Assembly (NCBI RefSeq): GCF_027887165.1
Contig: NC_077232.1
Location: 6,481,391-6,545,390 of the forward strand
DNA: 64,000 bases
Source of the DNA: Monodelphis domestica
Lineage: Eukaryota; Chordata; Mammalia; Didelphimorphia; Didelphidae
Direction: 5' to 3'
The position numbers and the translations under genes were made by a program. A model generated the notes under the pieces. That model had not been told where the DNA came from, searched no databases, and saw only the letters and a program-made list of their open reading frames with translations. Position 1 is the first letter of the stretch. Every line of letters starts with the position of its first letter. Positions 30,421 to 42,240 of this stretch are shown here, one piece after another.

Positions 30421-31607
30421 GACTAATCACACACCACTGTTGCTCAATGGAAGGTAAAAGCGGGCCCCATCAAAATAGCACAGCCCACCCACAGAAACCT
30501 CAGACAGGCTCTTCCATCGATGCATGAGCCATTCACAGGGGAAAACAGACACACGTTGGCCTCAAGAATACATATTCATGGAGGGTCCTTCAGAACATAC
30601 GCAGTGTGGCCTCGAGGTCCCAAACCTCAGAGAGGGTCTCTCCAGAAGAAGAAACCGATGGCCAGAGTGGCTCAGTCCCCGGGCCATGGAGGAAGAGGAA
30701 GGCAGTAGTAACGCTGGAATTGACCCCAGCATTTTGAGTGGACGCCTAGTACTCTCTTGAACAGGCAAGCTGTTACCCACAGGTTCTTGGAGCAATACCA
30801 ACCCTGGGCAAAAGGCCTATGGACAGGCCTCCTGGTAGAGGGGAAACCTGGGTGCGGGTTTATAGCGGGTGGGCGAGAGAAAGAACTGGTTCCTTGCTGA
30901 AATGACCCGACTTCATGTCCCAGCTTCTGATTTTGTGATCTCTTCACCTCTTCCCTTCCCTTCCTTGGTCAGAGTTTTCTCGTTTGTAAAAGGAGACGCC
31001 TGGGCTGGAGGAGGCCTCTTGGACGTCTTTTCCTGCTCTACTCTCTGGTCCTTTGGTCTAGATCTAAGCCAAAGTTCACTCAGGAGGGCCTTTGGGTGTG
31101 AGGACCCAGGCCCAGGCTGCAGCTTCAGCCAGCCAGGAATCCTGGGGTGTTCTGAGGTAGTGGGGTACCCTTTGGGATCTGGGGAGGCCCCGGCAGGTCT
31201 GAGCAGAGCCAGGATTCTGCTTGGCCCATCCTACCCCCCTGGGGCTCTTTCATCATTCTTTGCTCTTTGCTCCTTCCCTGTTCCTCCTGACTGTTCTTTG
31301 GCTCAGGATTTGCTGTGTTTGTAAGGCTGCCAGCTCTGACTGAGCAGCTGACAGGCTAGGGCAAAAGTAGGGGAAAAGGGACCCTTGGTGGCGGGGGCAT
31401 GAGAGGGTTTGAGGAGAGCTTGCCCGCCAGCTCCGCCCTCCATCAACAATGCAAGGAACTTTATCAGGGATCCACTAGGTGCCAGGCGCCGGAGAAGCCA
31501 AGACCCAGGAGGAAACAGCTCCTGCAATCAAGGTTGTTAGGCGCTGCTTTCCTTTCTCACCTGATTCTAATCCCCAAATCTGATCCCAGCCCCAAACTTT
31601 AGAATAA

Positions 31608-31826
31608 TCCTTTGCTGTCGTTTTCAGTCATGTCTGACTCCTCATGACCCCATTTGGGGTTTTCTTGGCAGAGAAGGGGTTGGCCATGGCCTTCTCCAGC
31701 TCATTTTCCAGATGAGGAAACTGAGGCAAAGAGGTGAAGTGACTTGCCCAGGATCACGCAGCTGGGACTTGAACTCACAAAGATAAGTCTTCGTGACGGC
31801 GCTACGCCGCCACCTTGCTGCCCACA
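31608..31826 (-). repeat. SINE-B, full length
   Basis: Minus-strand copy from 'cattttcagtcatgtctgac'-like sequence to the head 'cgccaccttgctgcccac'. Confidence 0.88.
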
Positions 31827-31879
31827 GCCAATGTTCATTAGTATTTATTGAGCTGCCAAGGCCCCCCTAAAGGTCCCTG

Positions 31880-32022
31880 AATTCTGTTGAAGCTATACTT
31901 CCCCTGGAGAGAGTGGAAGCCCCCTGAGGGCAGGGGCTGTCTTGATTTCTGGGTTCCTTTCCCTGGCTCCCAGCACAAAGCCTGGCACAAGGAGGCGCTT
32001 CAGAAATATTTGTTGGTTGGAA
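31880..32022 (+). repeat. L2 3' end
   Basis: 'ccctgagggcaggggctgtc', 'aaagcctggcacaaggaggc' and 'agaaatatttgttggttg' follow the L2 3' consensus order. Confidence 0.8.
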
Positions 32023-32339
32023 CTGAGAAGAACCAAACCCAGATCTGCCTTCCCAACCCTCTCCCCTCTTACTGCCTCCTCGCATTCACTGTACTACCAG
32101 CTGATCCCAGAGGATAGGCTGTCCTAGGAGTGGAGAACTGGGTCTGAAGGCAGCAGAGAATCCCAGCTCCATCTCTCTGAGCCTCAGGGGCAAACTGGGC
32201 CAACCACGCGCTGCTCTAATTTCCCAAGTCCTGCTATTTTGTCCCCTCCCCTCCTGTCTCTTTGGAGCTCCCCTTAAATTCTCTCCCTGCCTTTGAGGAA
32301 GGTGCCACATTCCCTTCAGGATACTCCCCTGGAGCTCCT

Positions 32340-32530
32340 TGGTGCTGTGGGCCTGGAGGCCAGAAAACCCGAGTTCAAATCTAGCCTCGAACCCTTCTGA
32401 GAAAGTCTCATTTTTTGGGTGCCTCCATTTGCTCATCAGTAAAATGGGGATGATGACAGCACCTAGGGCTGCCCTGAGGATCAAGTGAGGGAACATTTGG
32501 AGTTCTTTAGCCCCCTTACACGGCTCTGTG
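32340..32530 (+). repeat. MIR
   Basis: 'gagttcaaatctagcctcga' then 'ctcatcagtaaaatggggat' and 'ggatcaagtgagggaacatt'. The 249-codon minus-strand frame over this region is not a gene. 32530-33080 is unique and GC-rich in parts. Confidence 0.75.
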
Positions 32531-33084
32531 AGTGTGATTGTTCTCGTTATGCTCCCTTCCTTCCCCTCCTCTCCAGCACACCCTGCCACAGAAGTATTAT
32601 CTGTGGAGGGACTGTTCTCCTTGGGGGAATGTAAGTCCTTAAAGGCGGACCCGGGCTCCCGGCGGCGTTGATTTCCCACTTTCCTGACTCTTTGTCCCAA
32701 CTCTGGCAGCTTGCTACGTGACACCAGCCACGTGGTGTCGTCCATCCCCCTTGCAAGCACCTGGCTGGAAAGGCACAAAGAATGGGCCGGTTTATTTATA
32801 GAGCAGAGAACAGGAGCCGCGTTCACGGAAAACATGAGGCTGTCCAGGGGGCGCTGGATGGCTCCCCAGAGCCCCCCAAGTTCCTGATCCCCAGTGCTTT
32901 GGGGGGACCCTTTCGACGCCTCCAGAACGCCAGCAGGCCCAGCTCCTAGTGCCAGGCGCCTCTGCTCCTCCCACGCTGGGTTCTTCAGCCTTCCTTGTGC
33001 CTGCTTTCAGTTCTCTCTAAGAGAAGAGACTTTCTGTCTGACTCAGGACCGGGGAAGGCACCGAGATAAAGATGGGAACTCGCA

Positions 33085-33290
33085 TTTGGGTGGTGTTTGA
33101 AGCTTTGCAGTAATTGAGGACCCACATAACAGTAAGTGCTATTATCGTCCCTATTTTGTATATGGGGAAACCGAGGTGGAGCGACATTAAGGCTCTTGCC
33201 CAGAGTCCCCCAGCTTGTATGTCTACGGCTGGATCTGAACTCGGGTCTTTCCAACCCCAGAGCTCCAAGGTACCACCCAGCTACCTAGAC
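33085..33290 (-). repeat. MIR
   Basis: Minus-strand MIR: 'gtgctattatcgtccctatt' then 'ccagcttgtatgtctacggc' then the head. Confidence 0.6.
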
Positions 33291-33724
33291 TAGAGGAATG
33301 TGATCTCTTTACTGCAGAGGGGAACCCAGGGAGCTGCCAGCCCCCCAACACTTGACCTCCCTCTCTTTAAAAGGAGGCTCTCATTGACGCTGGGGTTGGC
33401 TGAGGGTTCTGAGGAGCCTCCAAATGCTCACGAAGCACCCCTTGTTCCCCATTTGTCTCCTGGATCCAAGAGTTCTTCTGGGAGTGCCTAATCAGGACGT
33501 TTCAAGTATCCCCAGACTGAATCCAGACTTCGGAGTAGCAGGGATGTGCCAAAGAAGTCATGCCCAGGAGGGAGAGCCGGGGGGCTCCTTTTATTTTACA
33601 GATGAGGAAACTGAGCCTTAAAGGGAGGCAGGGATTTGCTCCAGGTCCCAGAGTAAGGCCTTGGACTCCTCATCTAAATCAAATGCTTTTCCTACTCCCC
33701 TAGGCCCATATCGAGTCTCCAAAC

Positions 33725-33855
33725 ATATGGTGCTTGATTTGAAGTTAGAGGACCCACGTTCAAATCCAGTTTTGCTACTGCTACCTGTATGATCTTGGGC
33801 AAATGACTTAACCTTCCTGGGCCTGGGTTTCCTCATCTGTAAAATACGAGGGTTG
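33725..33855 (+). repeat. MIR
   Basis: 'cacgttcaaatccagttttg' then 'gatcttgggcaaatgactta' and 'tttcctcatctgtaaaatac'. Confidence 0.8.
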
Positions 33856-33856
33856 T

Positions 33857-34021
33857 GGGGCAGCTCAGTGGCCCAGTGGGCAGAGTGCCGGGCCTGGGCG
33901 CCAATCTGGACTCGGACTCGTGCTAGCTGAGTGACCGTGGACAAGTCACTTACCCCTGTTTGTCCAGGCCTGGCTCTTCTGTCTTGGAGTTGTTACTAGC
34001 ACAGAACGTAAGGGCCTAAAT
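33857..34021 (+). repeat. SINE-A, diverged
   Basis: Directly abuts the MIR: head 'ggggcagctcagtggcccag', core 'gtggacaagtcacttacccc', 3' block 'ctcttctgtcttggagttgt'. 34022-35270 is unique, GC-moderate DNA with no feature called except C-runs. Confidence 0.7.
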
Positions 34022-35274
34022 AAAAGGGAGGCGTGTACTCCTGTCCTCCAAGGTCCCCTCCAGATCTGTATGACCTGCTGACCCCAAATTCTGATTGGCT
34101 CTCAAAGCCAGCAGGGGCTCCCCCAAAGCTTACGGGCCCAACGGTGACTCGGCTCTTGGCCCTCCAGTCGGATCCCCATTGCTGCCGTCACTGGCGTTCT
34201 TGGCATTAGCTACGTGTGGCTCACAAGAACAGTTTCCCCAAAGGAGACCTTCGCAGGGACCTGCAGACAGGCTGAGGGGCCTCCTGAGGCTTGCGGTGAC
34301 CTTGAACAAGTCCTTTCCCCTCCCTGGGAAGACCTGAGTTTCGTCCTCTGTTAAATGAGGCCTGGAAGACCTCTAAGGAGCCTCAGCCGCCTCACCATTT
34401 GTAGAGGAGGAATAGGAGGTTCAGAGAGAAGGGAAGCGACTTATCCACAGCCCCAGCCAGTAAGGTGTGGGAGCAGGGCTTGGACCGGGTCTCCTGACTC
34501 TCTCTAGCCACTAGGCTTCTCAGACAGGCCTGGAGGGGGCCCAGGAGACCACCAGACTCTTCCCTCAAGCCAGTTTCGTCCTGTGCCGGGGAGGAAAGCC
34601 CGCCTGGGCTCGGCTGGTAAAGGAGGAGGCCTTGGGAAGTGGGCAGGAGCAAGGGCACTCCTCCACCCTCCTCACCGTCTAAGTGTTGGGGGTGACTGAG
34701 GGGGGGATGGCAGGGTCCGAGAGTCTGAGGTACCGAGGGGGGAGGAAAGCACCCTCAGCCACTGAGCCGAATCCCACTTTTCCTTTCACCAGGGATGGGT
34801 GAGGGAGCCCAGCAAGTCCCTGAGATCTGCCGGCCTCCCCCCCCCCCCTTGTTCCCCTTCCTCCTTCCATTTTCCTCATCTTTCCTGGCCTAGACTTTCC
34901 GGAAGCACCCAGCCCTAGAGAGCACAGATTCTCTTCTTTTGAGCCAGTGAGCATTGATGAAGCACCTACTGGGTGCCAGGGTGTTCAGGGAAGACAAGTG
35001 CCTCAGGGCTGCTCCTCCACTTTTGGTGCCCGCCTGGCACCCAGCTCCCACCTAGGGCTCCAAGGGCCATGCCTTGTTAGGCGGTGTCCACCCCAGACTT
35101 CCCTCAGGGGAATGGGCACGTGAGAACAATTCCTTCCAAGCAAAGCAGGTGCTGTGGTGCTTGAGGACTCAGAGAGTGAGGCTGCTGATTCTGTGCGCTG
35201 CCTCCCTTAAATCACATTTACACTCAGGTCAAAAGTAATCCCCCCCCTTGTCCTTTTGGCTCTCTCAGAGTACA

Positions 35275-35375
35275 AAGGACACCCCGATGTGCCAAGCACT
35301 GTGCTGAGCAGCTGGGAAACAACAGCCGCTGCCCCCCAGGAGCCTCCCGACTAACAGGGGGAGACAAGGATGCAC
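35275..35375 (+). repeat. Dispersed 'tactatgtgcca' family fragment
   Basis: 'gatgtgccaagcactgtgct' and 'actaacagggggagacaagg' landmarks. Confidence 0.55.
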
Positions 35376-35384
35376 AAACCACTC

Positions 35385-35580
35385 TGGACAGGCTCAGAAA
35401 GACAGGAGTTCAAATATGACCTCAGTGGCTTACTAGCTGTGTGACCCTGGGCAAGTCCCCTCACCCCATCCCGTTTGCCGCAGGTTCTTCATCTGTTAGA
35501 TGAGTTAGAGAAGGAAATGGCCAACGAAGAAAACCCACAAGGGGTCGCAAAGGGTTGGGACGCAACTGAACAACAAAATC
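35385..35580 (+). repeat. SINE-B
   Basis: Plus-strand copy; core 'gtgtgaccctgggcaagtcc' and tail 'gacgcaactgaacaacaaaa'. 35581-36290 is unique; no exon recognised. Confidence 0.85.
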
Positions 35581-36299
35581 GCCCCCTCCCCTGCCGTATT
35601 TCCCTGGATGCTCTGCGCCGGTAGCTGCGGGCTCCATTACCTGCGCCCCATTGTGGATGACAGGATTTGAGAAGCCCCCAAGACTGAGTCCGGTCCTCGT
35701 CGGCCCTAGAAACGTTTGTGAAGGGCTGCGGACCAGCTAGGCATGGCGCTGGGCTTGGGACCGACGGACCTTCTCTGCAGACTGGAGACAAGGGTGGTCT
35801 GGGGCACTGGCTGGGAGCTTACCGGGCTTACCCAGCCAATATAAAAGGAGGCAGCACCACCAAGATCCCTCCCTCCGGAAGGATTTCTAACCACAACTCC
35901 GGTCACTTATAAGCAGATAACAAAATTAAAAACCAAACCGAACCGAACCGGGGGGAAGACTGGGGGCAGAGTCCAGGAAAGCCTTCCGTAAGGAGCGGAC
36001 TTTAGACTTGAGCCCCGAGGGGAAAGCATGCCAAGAGGGGAAGGGGACGCAAGACTTCCAGGCGTGAAGTTGGATTTGCAAAATTGCCCTTAGAGGTTCT
36101 TTTCCTCTTTGTAGCTCCGAGACAAAGGATCCAGCATCTCTGGTCCTGCCCGGAAGCAACTGGTGCATCGGACACGATCTTCCTTTGGGGGGAGGATTTC
36201 AACCCAAATCTCCTAGCTCGGTAATTATCCTCAGCAGGAGAGAGAAGAGTTAACAGTTGCACTCAGGCGGCTTAGAGATCTGAGTCTTTGCCGTTCAGT

Positions 36300-37230
36300 G
36301 CCTCAGTTTCTCCACCTGTAACGCGAGAGATCGTTCCTGTCCCCCGCTATGACATTTAGTCTCCCAGATTCCGCCCTCGCTCCTCCTTTCGGCCCTTCCC
36401 TTCGCGCCTGCTGGTCTCCTAGGGGCTTGCCCCTCGTCTCGCCCCGCCCCGCCGGGCCCTGTTATGGTTGCGGCTTTAAATGACACGTGCGGCTCAGATG
36501 AATGAACCCAAGGGTCCCACCCCCTCCATCAGCCAATCATCGCGATCCTGAGGCCAGCCGCTTCCGCCTATAGCGGCGCCCGGGCCGGCGAGGACCGGGG
36601 GCTCGACAGCCCACGTGGGAGCCCGGGGCCGGGAAAGGGGGCGGGCCCTCGGAGCAGCATTAGCCAATAACTGGGCCGACTAGGGATGCGAGGGCGAGGC
36701 GAGCACGCGGCGCCAAGGCTTAAATGTGACTGACAGGCGGGCTCGGGGCGGGGCTGGTCTAAGGAGCGTTGAATGACGGGAAGCGCTTCCCAATGGGAAG
36801 AGGGGCCTGGCAGCGGCGCCCAATGGGCAGAGGTGGGGCGGGGCAACAGCCTCAGCAAGTTCGGTTGCGCGCGGGCTCCCTGAGAAACCTTCAGTGGCGG
36901 TGGCGGCGGCGGCGGCGGCGGTGGTTGAGAAGGCGGCGGCGGCAGCGGCAGCATCCGCGGTGAGTCCCGACCCCGGTGGCTCCCGGGCCCTGAGCTCTGT
37001 CCTCCCCCTCCGTGCCTTCCCTTCCCCTCCCTTGGCTCCCGCCGCCTCCTTCCCCCTACCCCCCCTCCCCCGGGGAGGGGAGGGCACGCGCCCGGGCGTT
37101 TATGTAAGCTGCAGGCGTGGAAGCACGGGCCCACTGGAGCTGCTAGGGGCTGGCGGGGGCGGGGACGAGGCGGGGAACGCGCCTCCCCCGCCCCCGTCAG
37201 AGCGACCGCATCACATGACCCCGCTCACCC
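36300..37230 (+). promoter_or_regulatory. CpG island promoter
   Basis: High G+C and frequent CpG over about 0.9 kb. Elements in order: E-box CACGTG 36484-36489, CCAAT 36533-36537, E-box in a palindrome at 36612-36617, CCAAT 36664-36668, GC box 36745-36753, CCAAT 36790-36794 and 36820-36824, GC box about 36835-36843. The last two CCAAT boxes sit in duplicated CCAATGGGnAGAGG words 30 bp apart, a spacing typical of paired NF-Y sites. Starts at about 36850-36890 are expected. An M-box-like TCACATGAC lies at 37211-37219 in the first intron. Confidence 0.8.
36860..36959 (+). other. Untranslated first exon, GGC-rich, of an unidentified plus-strand gene
   Basis: Follows the GC and CCAAT boxes, contains a (GGC)n run at 36896-36925 and ends at a consensus donor GCG|GTGAGT (GT at 36960-36961). 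There is no ATG between the likely start sites and the donor, so the exon is 5' UTR and translation begins in a later exon. No downstream coding exon was recognised to the end of the window, which would imply a first intron of more than 27 kb, or a small exon that I missed. The start coordinate is approximate. Confidence 0.55.
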
Positions 37231-37239
37231 GGCCTGTCC

Positions 37240-37945
37240 CCTAGTCCTCAGACGTGCTGAACCGCTCTTCGTTTGCCCTTCTGTCAAATGGGTGCAGTGT
37301 GCCCGGAGCCACCGGGCCGTCTTCCTCACTCCAATCTGGCAGGCAGAGAACCTAAGTCCCTCTCCGGTGACCTGCGGCGAGCTGCTTTCTCACTTCTTTG
37401 TGCCTCAGTTTCCTCATCTGTAAAGAAGGGAGTTGGTTCCCTCACTCAGGCCTCTCTAGACTCCCCCACTGGCCCTGTCTATCTGGCGGGAGCCTGAGGG
37501 GCAGGAGCAGTCCTGAGGGGAAGCTGAGGCTCCCGGAGGCAGGTCGGGGTCTAGTCCTTGCTGGACTGTAGCTGGAAGTGGTCCTCAGCATCGGAGACCC
37601 CCAAACCCTGCCCTGTTCATCGAGCACCGCCCCCTCCCCGCCCCCAAGAATCATCACTCCCTCTCCTCCCCATTTCAGTGCCTTTGAGTCAACTGTTGTG
37701 TGCCTGGCACTGGGCTCCTCCTTGGGACTACGGAAAAAGGCTGATTGGGGAAGAGACTGGGAAACAACTGGGCACCAGATCTCTTTGTTGGGGGGCTCTG
37801 CACAGTACCTGGACCCTAGCTGGGCCAGAGCTTTGTGACCTTGGACTTGTAATTTTCAGTCCTGGACCTCAGTATCTTCAACAGTGATGGTGTTGGTGTA
37901 GACACTGTTCCAGGGCCCTGCCAGCCCCGAGCCCTATGGACCTGG
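37240..37945. other. Probable intron 1, unique DNA
   Basis: A MIR-like stretch with 'cctcatctgtaaagaaggg' lies at 37390-37440 and weak repeat traces near 37680. No exon signal. Confidence 0.4.
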
Positions 37946-37949
37946 GTTG

Positions 37950-38445
37950 GGGTGAGAGACGCCACTGGGACAACCCTTCCTCTTGCTTCCTGTCATCTCC
38001 TTTCTTCCCTACCCAGCCCCCCATGGCTCTCTCCAGAGTGACTGGTGATCCTTTAATCCCCATCTTTTCTCATTCCTCAGCTTTCTTGACTTCTCTGCAG
38101 CCCTGTGACATGCTGCTCACCCTTTCCTCCTGCGTGCTCTCTTCTCTAGTTTTCAGGACACTTCTCCCTTCTGCTTCTCTTTCTCCTCAGTCTTTGCTGG
38201 ACTCTCCTCCAGGTTATGCCCACTCACTGGAGGTGTTCCCCTCCTGCCCCCCAGCCCTCTACTCTTCCCCCTTTATTCTACTTCACTTGGTGATCTCAGC
38301 TCCCATGGATTCAGTGATCATCTCTAGGATGTGATTCCCAGATTTTTCTTCCTCCTGATCCTCTCTGCTGTCCTTCACTTTCACTTCTCCAGCTGCCTAT
38401 TGGGTGCCTTGAATTAGATGTCCTGTAGACATCTTAACCTCTTTA
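37950..38445 (+). repeat. L2 ORF2 region, left part
   Basis: 'ctcccatggattcagtgatc', 'ctgcctattgggtgccttga' and 'gatgtcctgtagacatctta' are L2 ORF2 3' landmarks. It is interrupted by an L1 fragment with its own SINE and resumes at 38975. Confidence 0.7.
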
Positions 38446-38449
38446 GGTT

Positions 38450-38974
38450 CAACATGGAGTTTCTTTTTGATGTTTTTTATTCTTTTTTTATTTTGATAAC
38501 AAATTTCCACATACATTTTCTGAAGTTAAATGATCCCTATTGTCTCAAGCAGTTCAGTCATGCATTATCACACACAACACCTTTCCATATTACTTATTTT
38601 TGTGAGTGCCTAATCTTATAAAACCCAAACACATATCCAAATAAACAAGTTAAAAATGGTCTGCTTTCATCTGCATTCTTACTTGAACTGTTCCTTCTCT
38701 GGAGGTGGAGAACATTCTTTTTCATAAGTCCCTCAGAATTGTTCTGGATCCAGGGCAGATGGGTAGCTCAGTGGATGGAGAGCCAGGCCTAGAGAAGGGA
38801 GGTCCTGGGTTCAAATCTGACCTCAGACACTTCCCAGCTGGGTGACCCTGGGCAAGTCACTTGACCCCCATGGCCTAGCCCTTACCACTCTTCTGCCTTG
38901 GAGCCAATGCACAGTATTGACTCCCAAGACGGAAGGCAAGGGGTTTAAAAAAAAAAAATTGTCCTGGATCCAAA
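38450..38974 (-). mobile_element. L1 3' fragment, minus strand
   Basis: 'ataacaaatttccacataca' and 'ctgctttcatctgcattctt' are L1 3' UTR-type blocks. Split by the SINE-A at 38752. Confidence 0.65.
38752..38957 (+). repeat. SINE-A with 14-bp target duplication
   Basis: Full length. Flanks attgttctggatcc (38738-38751) and attgtcctggatcc (38958-38971) differ at one base, so the insertion is fairly recent. Confidence 0.95.
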
Positions 38975-39362
38975 ATGGAACTTCTTATTTGTACCCAGGC
39001 CCTCACATTTTCTAAATTCCCTAGAAACTAGCCAGAGATACCATCATCTTTCCAGGCTCTCCAGCTTATCATGTAGGTGACTCTTCACTATCTCTCACTT
39101 CCCTGTAGCAGCTCTGAAGCCATAGTCCAATCATTTGTCTTATCTTCTCTTACCCACCCCTTGCTCTGGTGTAGGCTCTCATCACTTAAATGCTTTGGGG
39201 GTCTGCCTGCCTGTCTCATCTCTCCCCACTCCAATCCATCCTCCACTTAGAACAGATTTGACCATTAAAATTCAGTGGCTTCCTATTATCTCCAAGAACA
39301 AATATAAAATCTTCTGTTTGCCTTTCCAAGACCTTCATCACCTGCCCTTTCCAGGCTTCTTA
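38975..39362 (+). repeat. L2, right part
   Basis: 'ctccccactccaatccatcc', 'cagtggcttcctattatctc' and 'agaccttcatcacctgccct' continue the L2 order from 38445. Confidence 0.75.
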
Positions 39363-39364
39363 CA

Positions 39365-39790
39365 CTTTCTCTGCTGGGTACTGTGCTAAGTGCTACTGGT
39401 ACAAAAAGAAGCAAAAGGCAGGTCCTGCCCTCAAGGAGCTGAGAGTTTAATGAGGGGGACAACATACAAATAAGTCCTCACCAACAAGCTATAGTTGAGA
39501 CAAATCTGACCCAATTTACAGGAGGAGTTACTGACATTAAGGGAGATTGAGAAAAGCATCCTGTAAAAGAAGGAAACCAGGGATGGTCAGCAAGGCGAGG
39601 AGGGAGAGGGTTCTAGCCAGAGAAAATGCCAAGACATGGGGGGTCTTATTCATGAAACAGCCAGGAGGCTGGTGTCAGGGAGTGAGAAGACTGACGGGTG
39701 AGATAACTGAAAAGCGAGAGTGGCCTTTGGAGGCCAGACAGCATTTTGTAGGACCCTGGGGTTGCTTGAGCCACTTGAACCTTCCCTGGT
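39365..39790 (+). repeat. Dispersed 'tactatgtgcca' family
   Basis: 'actgtgctaagtgctactgg', 'cctcaaggagctgagagttt', 'catgaaacagccaggaggct' and 'cattttgtaggaccctgggg' in the usual order. 39791-40897 holds an L2-like 3' end (39880-39990: 'gtgtctagcacatagtaggt') and two MIR fragments (40310-40470, 40495-40640). Confidence 0.75.
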
Positions 39791-40897
39791 CTCACTTCCC
39801 CTCACACTGCCTGGACTTCCCAAACTTCACTAATTTGTATTTTGCCTTTATAAGTAAGTTCCTGTTTACTATGACAGAATGTCAACTCTTGGAGGGCAAA
39901 GGCTGATTTTGGTCTCTCTACAGAGATTTTGGTCGCTCTATACTCTAGCAGAGTGTCTAGCACATAGTAGGTGCTCAATGCTTGCTGATTTGAGTTATAG
40001 AAGGTTCCTTTTAGTAGTGCCATGAATGAATGTACATTGTGACACAACTGTAAGGAGGCTTTAAAGCAGTTCAGTTCTTTCCCCCAAACCTCAACTCCAA
40101 GAGTTCACAGGAATCCTTGGGGAAATCACAATCCTATTTTTTTCCTCCCTCAGGTAGTGTTTCAGGAAAAAAAAGGGATCTCAGAACTTACTAGAAATCA
40201 AGGTCAGTCTGCCAACAATCGAGGAATTCTCGGTCACCTGAGGTCAGTAGGGATATCTGAGGATTCTGATGATGGGAATTGGGAATTTATACTCCGGGTA
40301 GCCCTCTGAAGCTTGCAGAGTTCTCTGAGGACATTTTCTCATCAAACCTCTCTAATGTCCTTCGAGGTAGATCATGAAAGTCTCATTACCTATGTTTTAC
40401 AGATAAGGAAACTGGGACTCTGAGCAAATGACTTTCCTGTGGTCAGCTGTACTAATAAATGTCTCAAGAAGCATTTAAACCTAGATCTCTCCCTCCTTCC
40501 TCCCAGTTTTACAGATAAGAAAATTGAGACTCCGAGAACCTTGGGGACTTGTCCCAAGCCCACCGAGATAGTGATGACAGTGGCAAGATTTGAACTCTGG
40601 TCCTCTGCCTTCAGTCAGTGTTCTTTCTGTTGTCATTCATGGCCTCTCCTGGCTTGAGGTGTAGCATTCCTTCTCCTATTCTGGGCTGCTGCCATATGTA
40701 GTTGGTTTGTGTAGAGAGGGGCCCCTTGTTACTGGTCTACCAGTAACTTAACTTAGAAGGGAAGGGATATTTGGGTCGTAGCTGGCACTAGCCAGTAGCA
40801 AGCTAGCTTCCCTTTAATTCATGTCATCCGTGTAACATGTAAGACTTGAGAGCTTACAGGCTGAGAGGGTCTAGGGAATAGATGCCAACACATGGAT

Positions 40898-41150
40898 ATT
40901 GTTGTTCACTTGTTTTTCAGTTGTGTCTGACTCTTCTGACCCCATTTGGAGTTTTCTTGGCAAAGATCCTGGAGTGGTTTGCCATTTCCTTCTCCAGCTT
41001 ATTTTATAGATGAGGAAACTAAGGTAAATAGGGTGAAAGTGACTTATCCAGGGTCACACAGCTAGGAAGTGCCTGAAACCAGATTTGAATCCAGGAAGAT
41101 GAGTCTTCCTGACTTCAGGCCTGCTGCTCTATCCACCACACCCCCTAACC
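40898..41150 (-). repeat. SINE-B, full length
   Basis: Complete minus-strand copy, from 'gttgttcacttgtttttcag' to the head near 41148. Confidence 0.92.
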
Positions 41151-41418
41151 ACCCCAAGTCACTGACACAAATATACGCACAGCACAGGTCCTAAAGACCA
41201 GAGGTATGCCAAGAGGGCCCCAGTGACAGACTGTGCTCCCTTCAGTTAAGGCCATGCCTAGAAGAGCACTTTTCTGGAAGAAAATCTCTGTGTGGTTCTG
41301 GCACTGGCAGTACCTGGGGTGGGGGCCAGTGATGGGAGATGAACTTGGAGACAGTCTCTCAAACTACTGACGACCTTGTTATGCCAGGACAAGGAGTCTG
41401 AGCTCTATCTGAAAAAAA

Positions 41419-42240
41419 AAATATATATATATATATATATATTCACTATTTTAAAAAAATGTGAGTTCTCAATTGTCTCCCTCCTTCCAATCTCTCTGCC
41501 TCCACCTCATAAGAAGGCAAGCAATATATACGTAAAGTCATGCAAAATATTTCCATATTAGCTGTGTTGCAAAAAAAAAAAGGAAAGAAATCAAAAAAGT
41601 TTGCCTTAATCTGCATTCAGAGTTGGTCAGTTCTTTTTCTGGAGGGGGATTCTAGTTTTCATGAATCCTTCAGCATTGTCTTGGATCATGAAAATAGCAA
41701 GTCATTCAGAGATCGTCGTACACCATCGCCATTACTGTGTATAGTGATCTCTTGGTTTTGCTTGCTTCACTTCGCATCAGCGCATATAACTCTTCCCGGA
41801 CTTTTTGAACCCGCCCTCCTCTCATTTCTGATAGCAGTCGTATTCCCTTGGCGGTAGCGCTCCCCCACAGTCATGTCCCACACCTTGATCAGCCCTTCCC
41901 CAATGGACGGGTCCCCCTCAATTTCTCCTTTGCTGACACTGTTTTTGTGACATAGGTTCTGTTTTCTTTGCTGGGCCTTTGGGCCTGGCCAGTTCACAAC
42001 TCCACCAGAAGTGCTTTGTGTCTCCATTTTCCACATCCCCTCCAGCATTTGTCATTTTCCTTCTCTGTTCTATGAGCCAATCTGGAAGGTGAAATGTTGT
42101 TTTAATTTGTTTTAATTTGCCTCTCTTGAATCGATAGTGATTTAGAGCATTTTTTCTTGTACTAGAGAGAGCTTTGATTTCTTTTTCTGAAAACTGCCTG
42201 TTCGTATCCTGTGGCCAGTTATGTGGGCTACGGCTTCTTA
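41419..42240 (-). mobile_element. L1, minus strand, with (AT)n in its tail
   Basis: An (AT)n tract at 41420-41442 adjoins the L1 3' UTR, then ORF2 end sequence ('tgaatccttcagcattgtct', 'acttcgcatcagcgcatata', 'cacaactccaccagaagtgc'), ending near 42240. Frames are broken throughout. Confidence 0.78.

Noticed and set aside
32086-32835. 249-codon minus-strand frame
   Set aside because: Runs through a MIR element (32340-32530), has no splice signals or homology, and its composition is non-descript.
32844-32854. CTCF-like core ccagggggcgc
   Set aside because: The 11-base core fits but the three leading positions do not; weaker than the three sites reported.
36568-37134. 188-codon and 135-codon minus-strand frames in the CpG island
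   Set aside because: Pro/Arg/Gly-rich shadows of a CpG island containing a GGC run; the plus-strand promoter and donor explain the region better.
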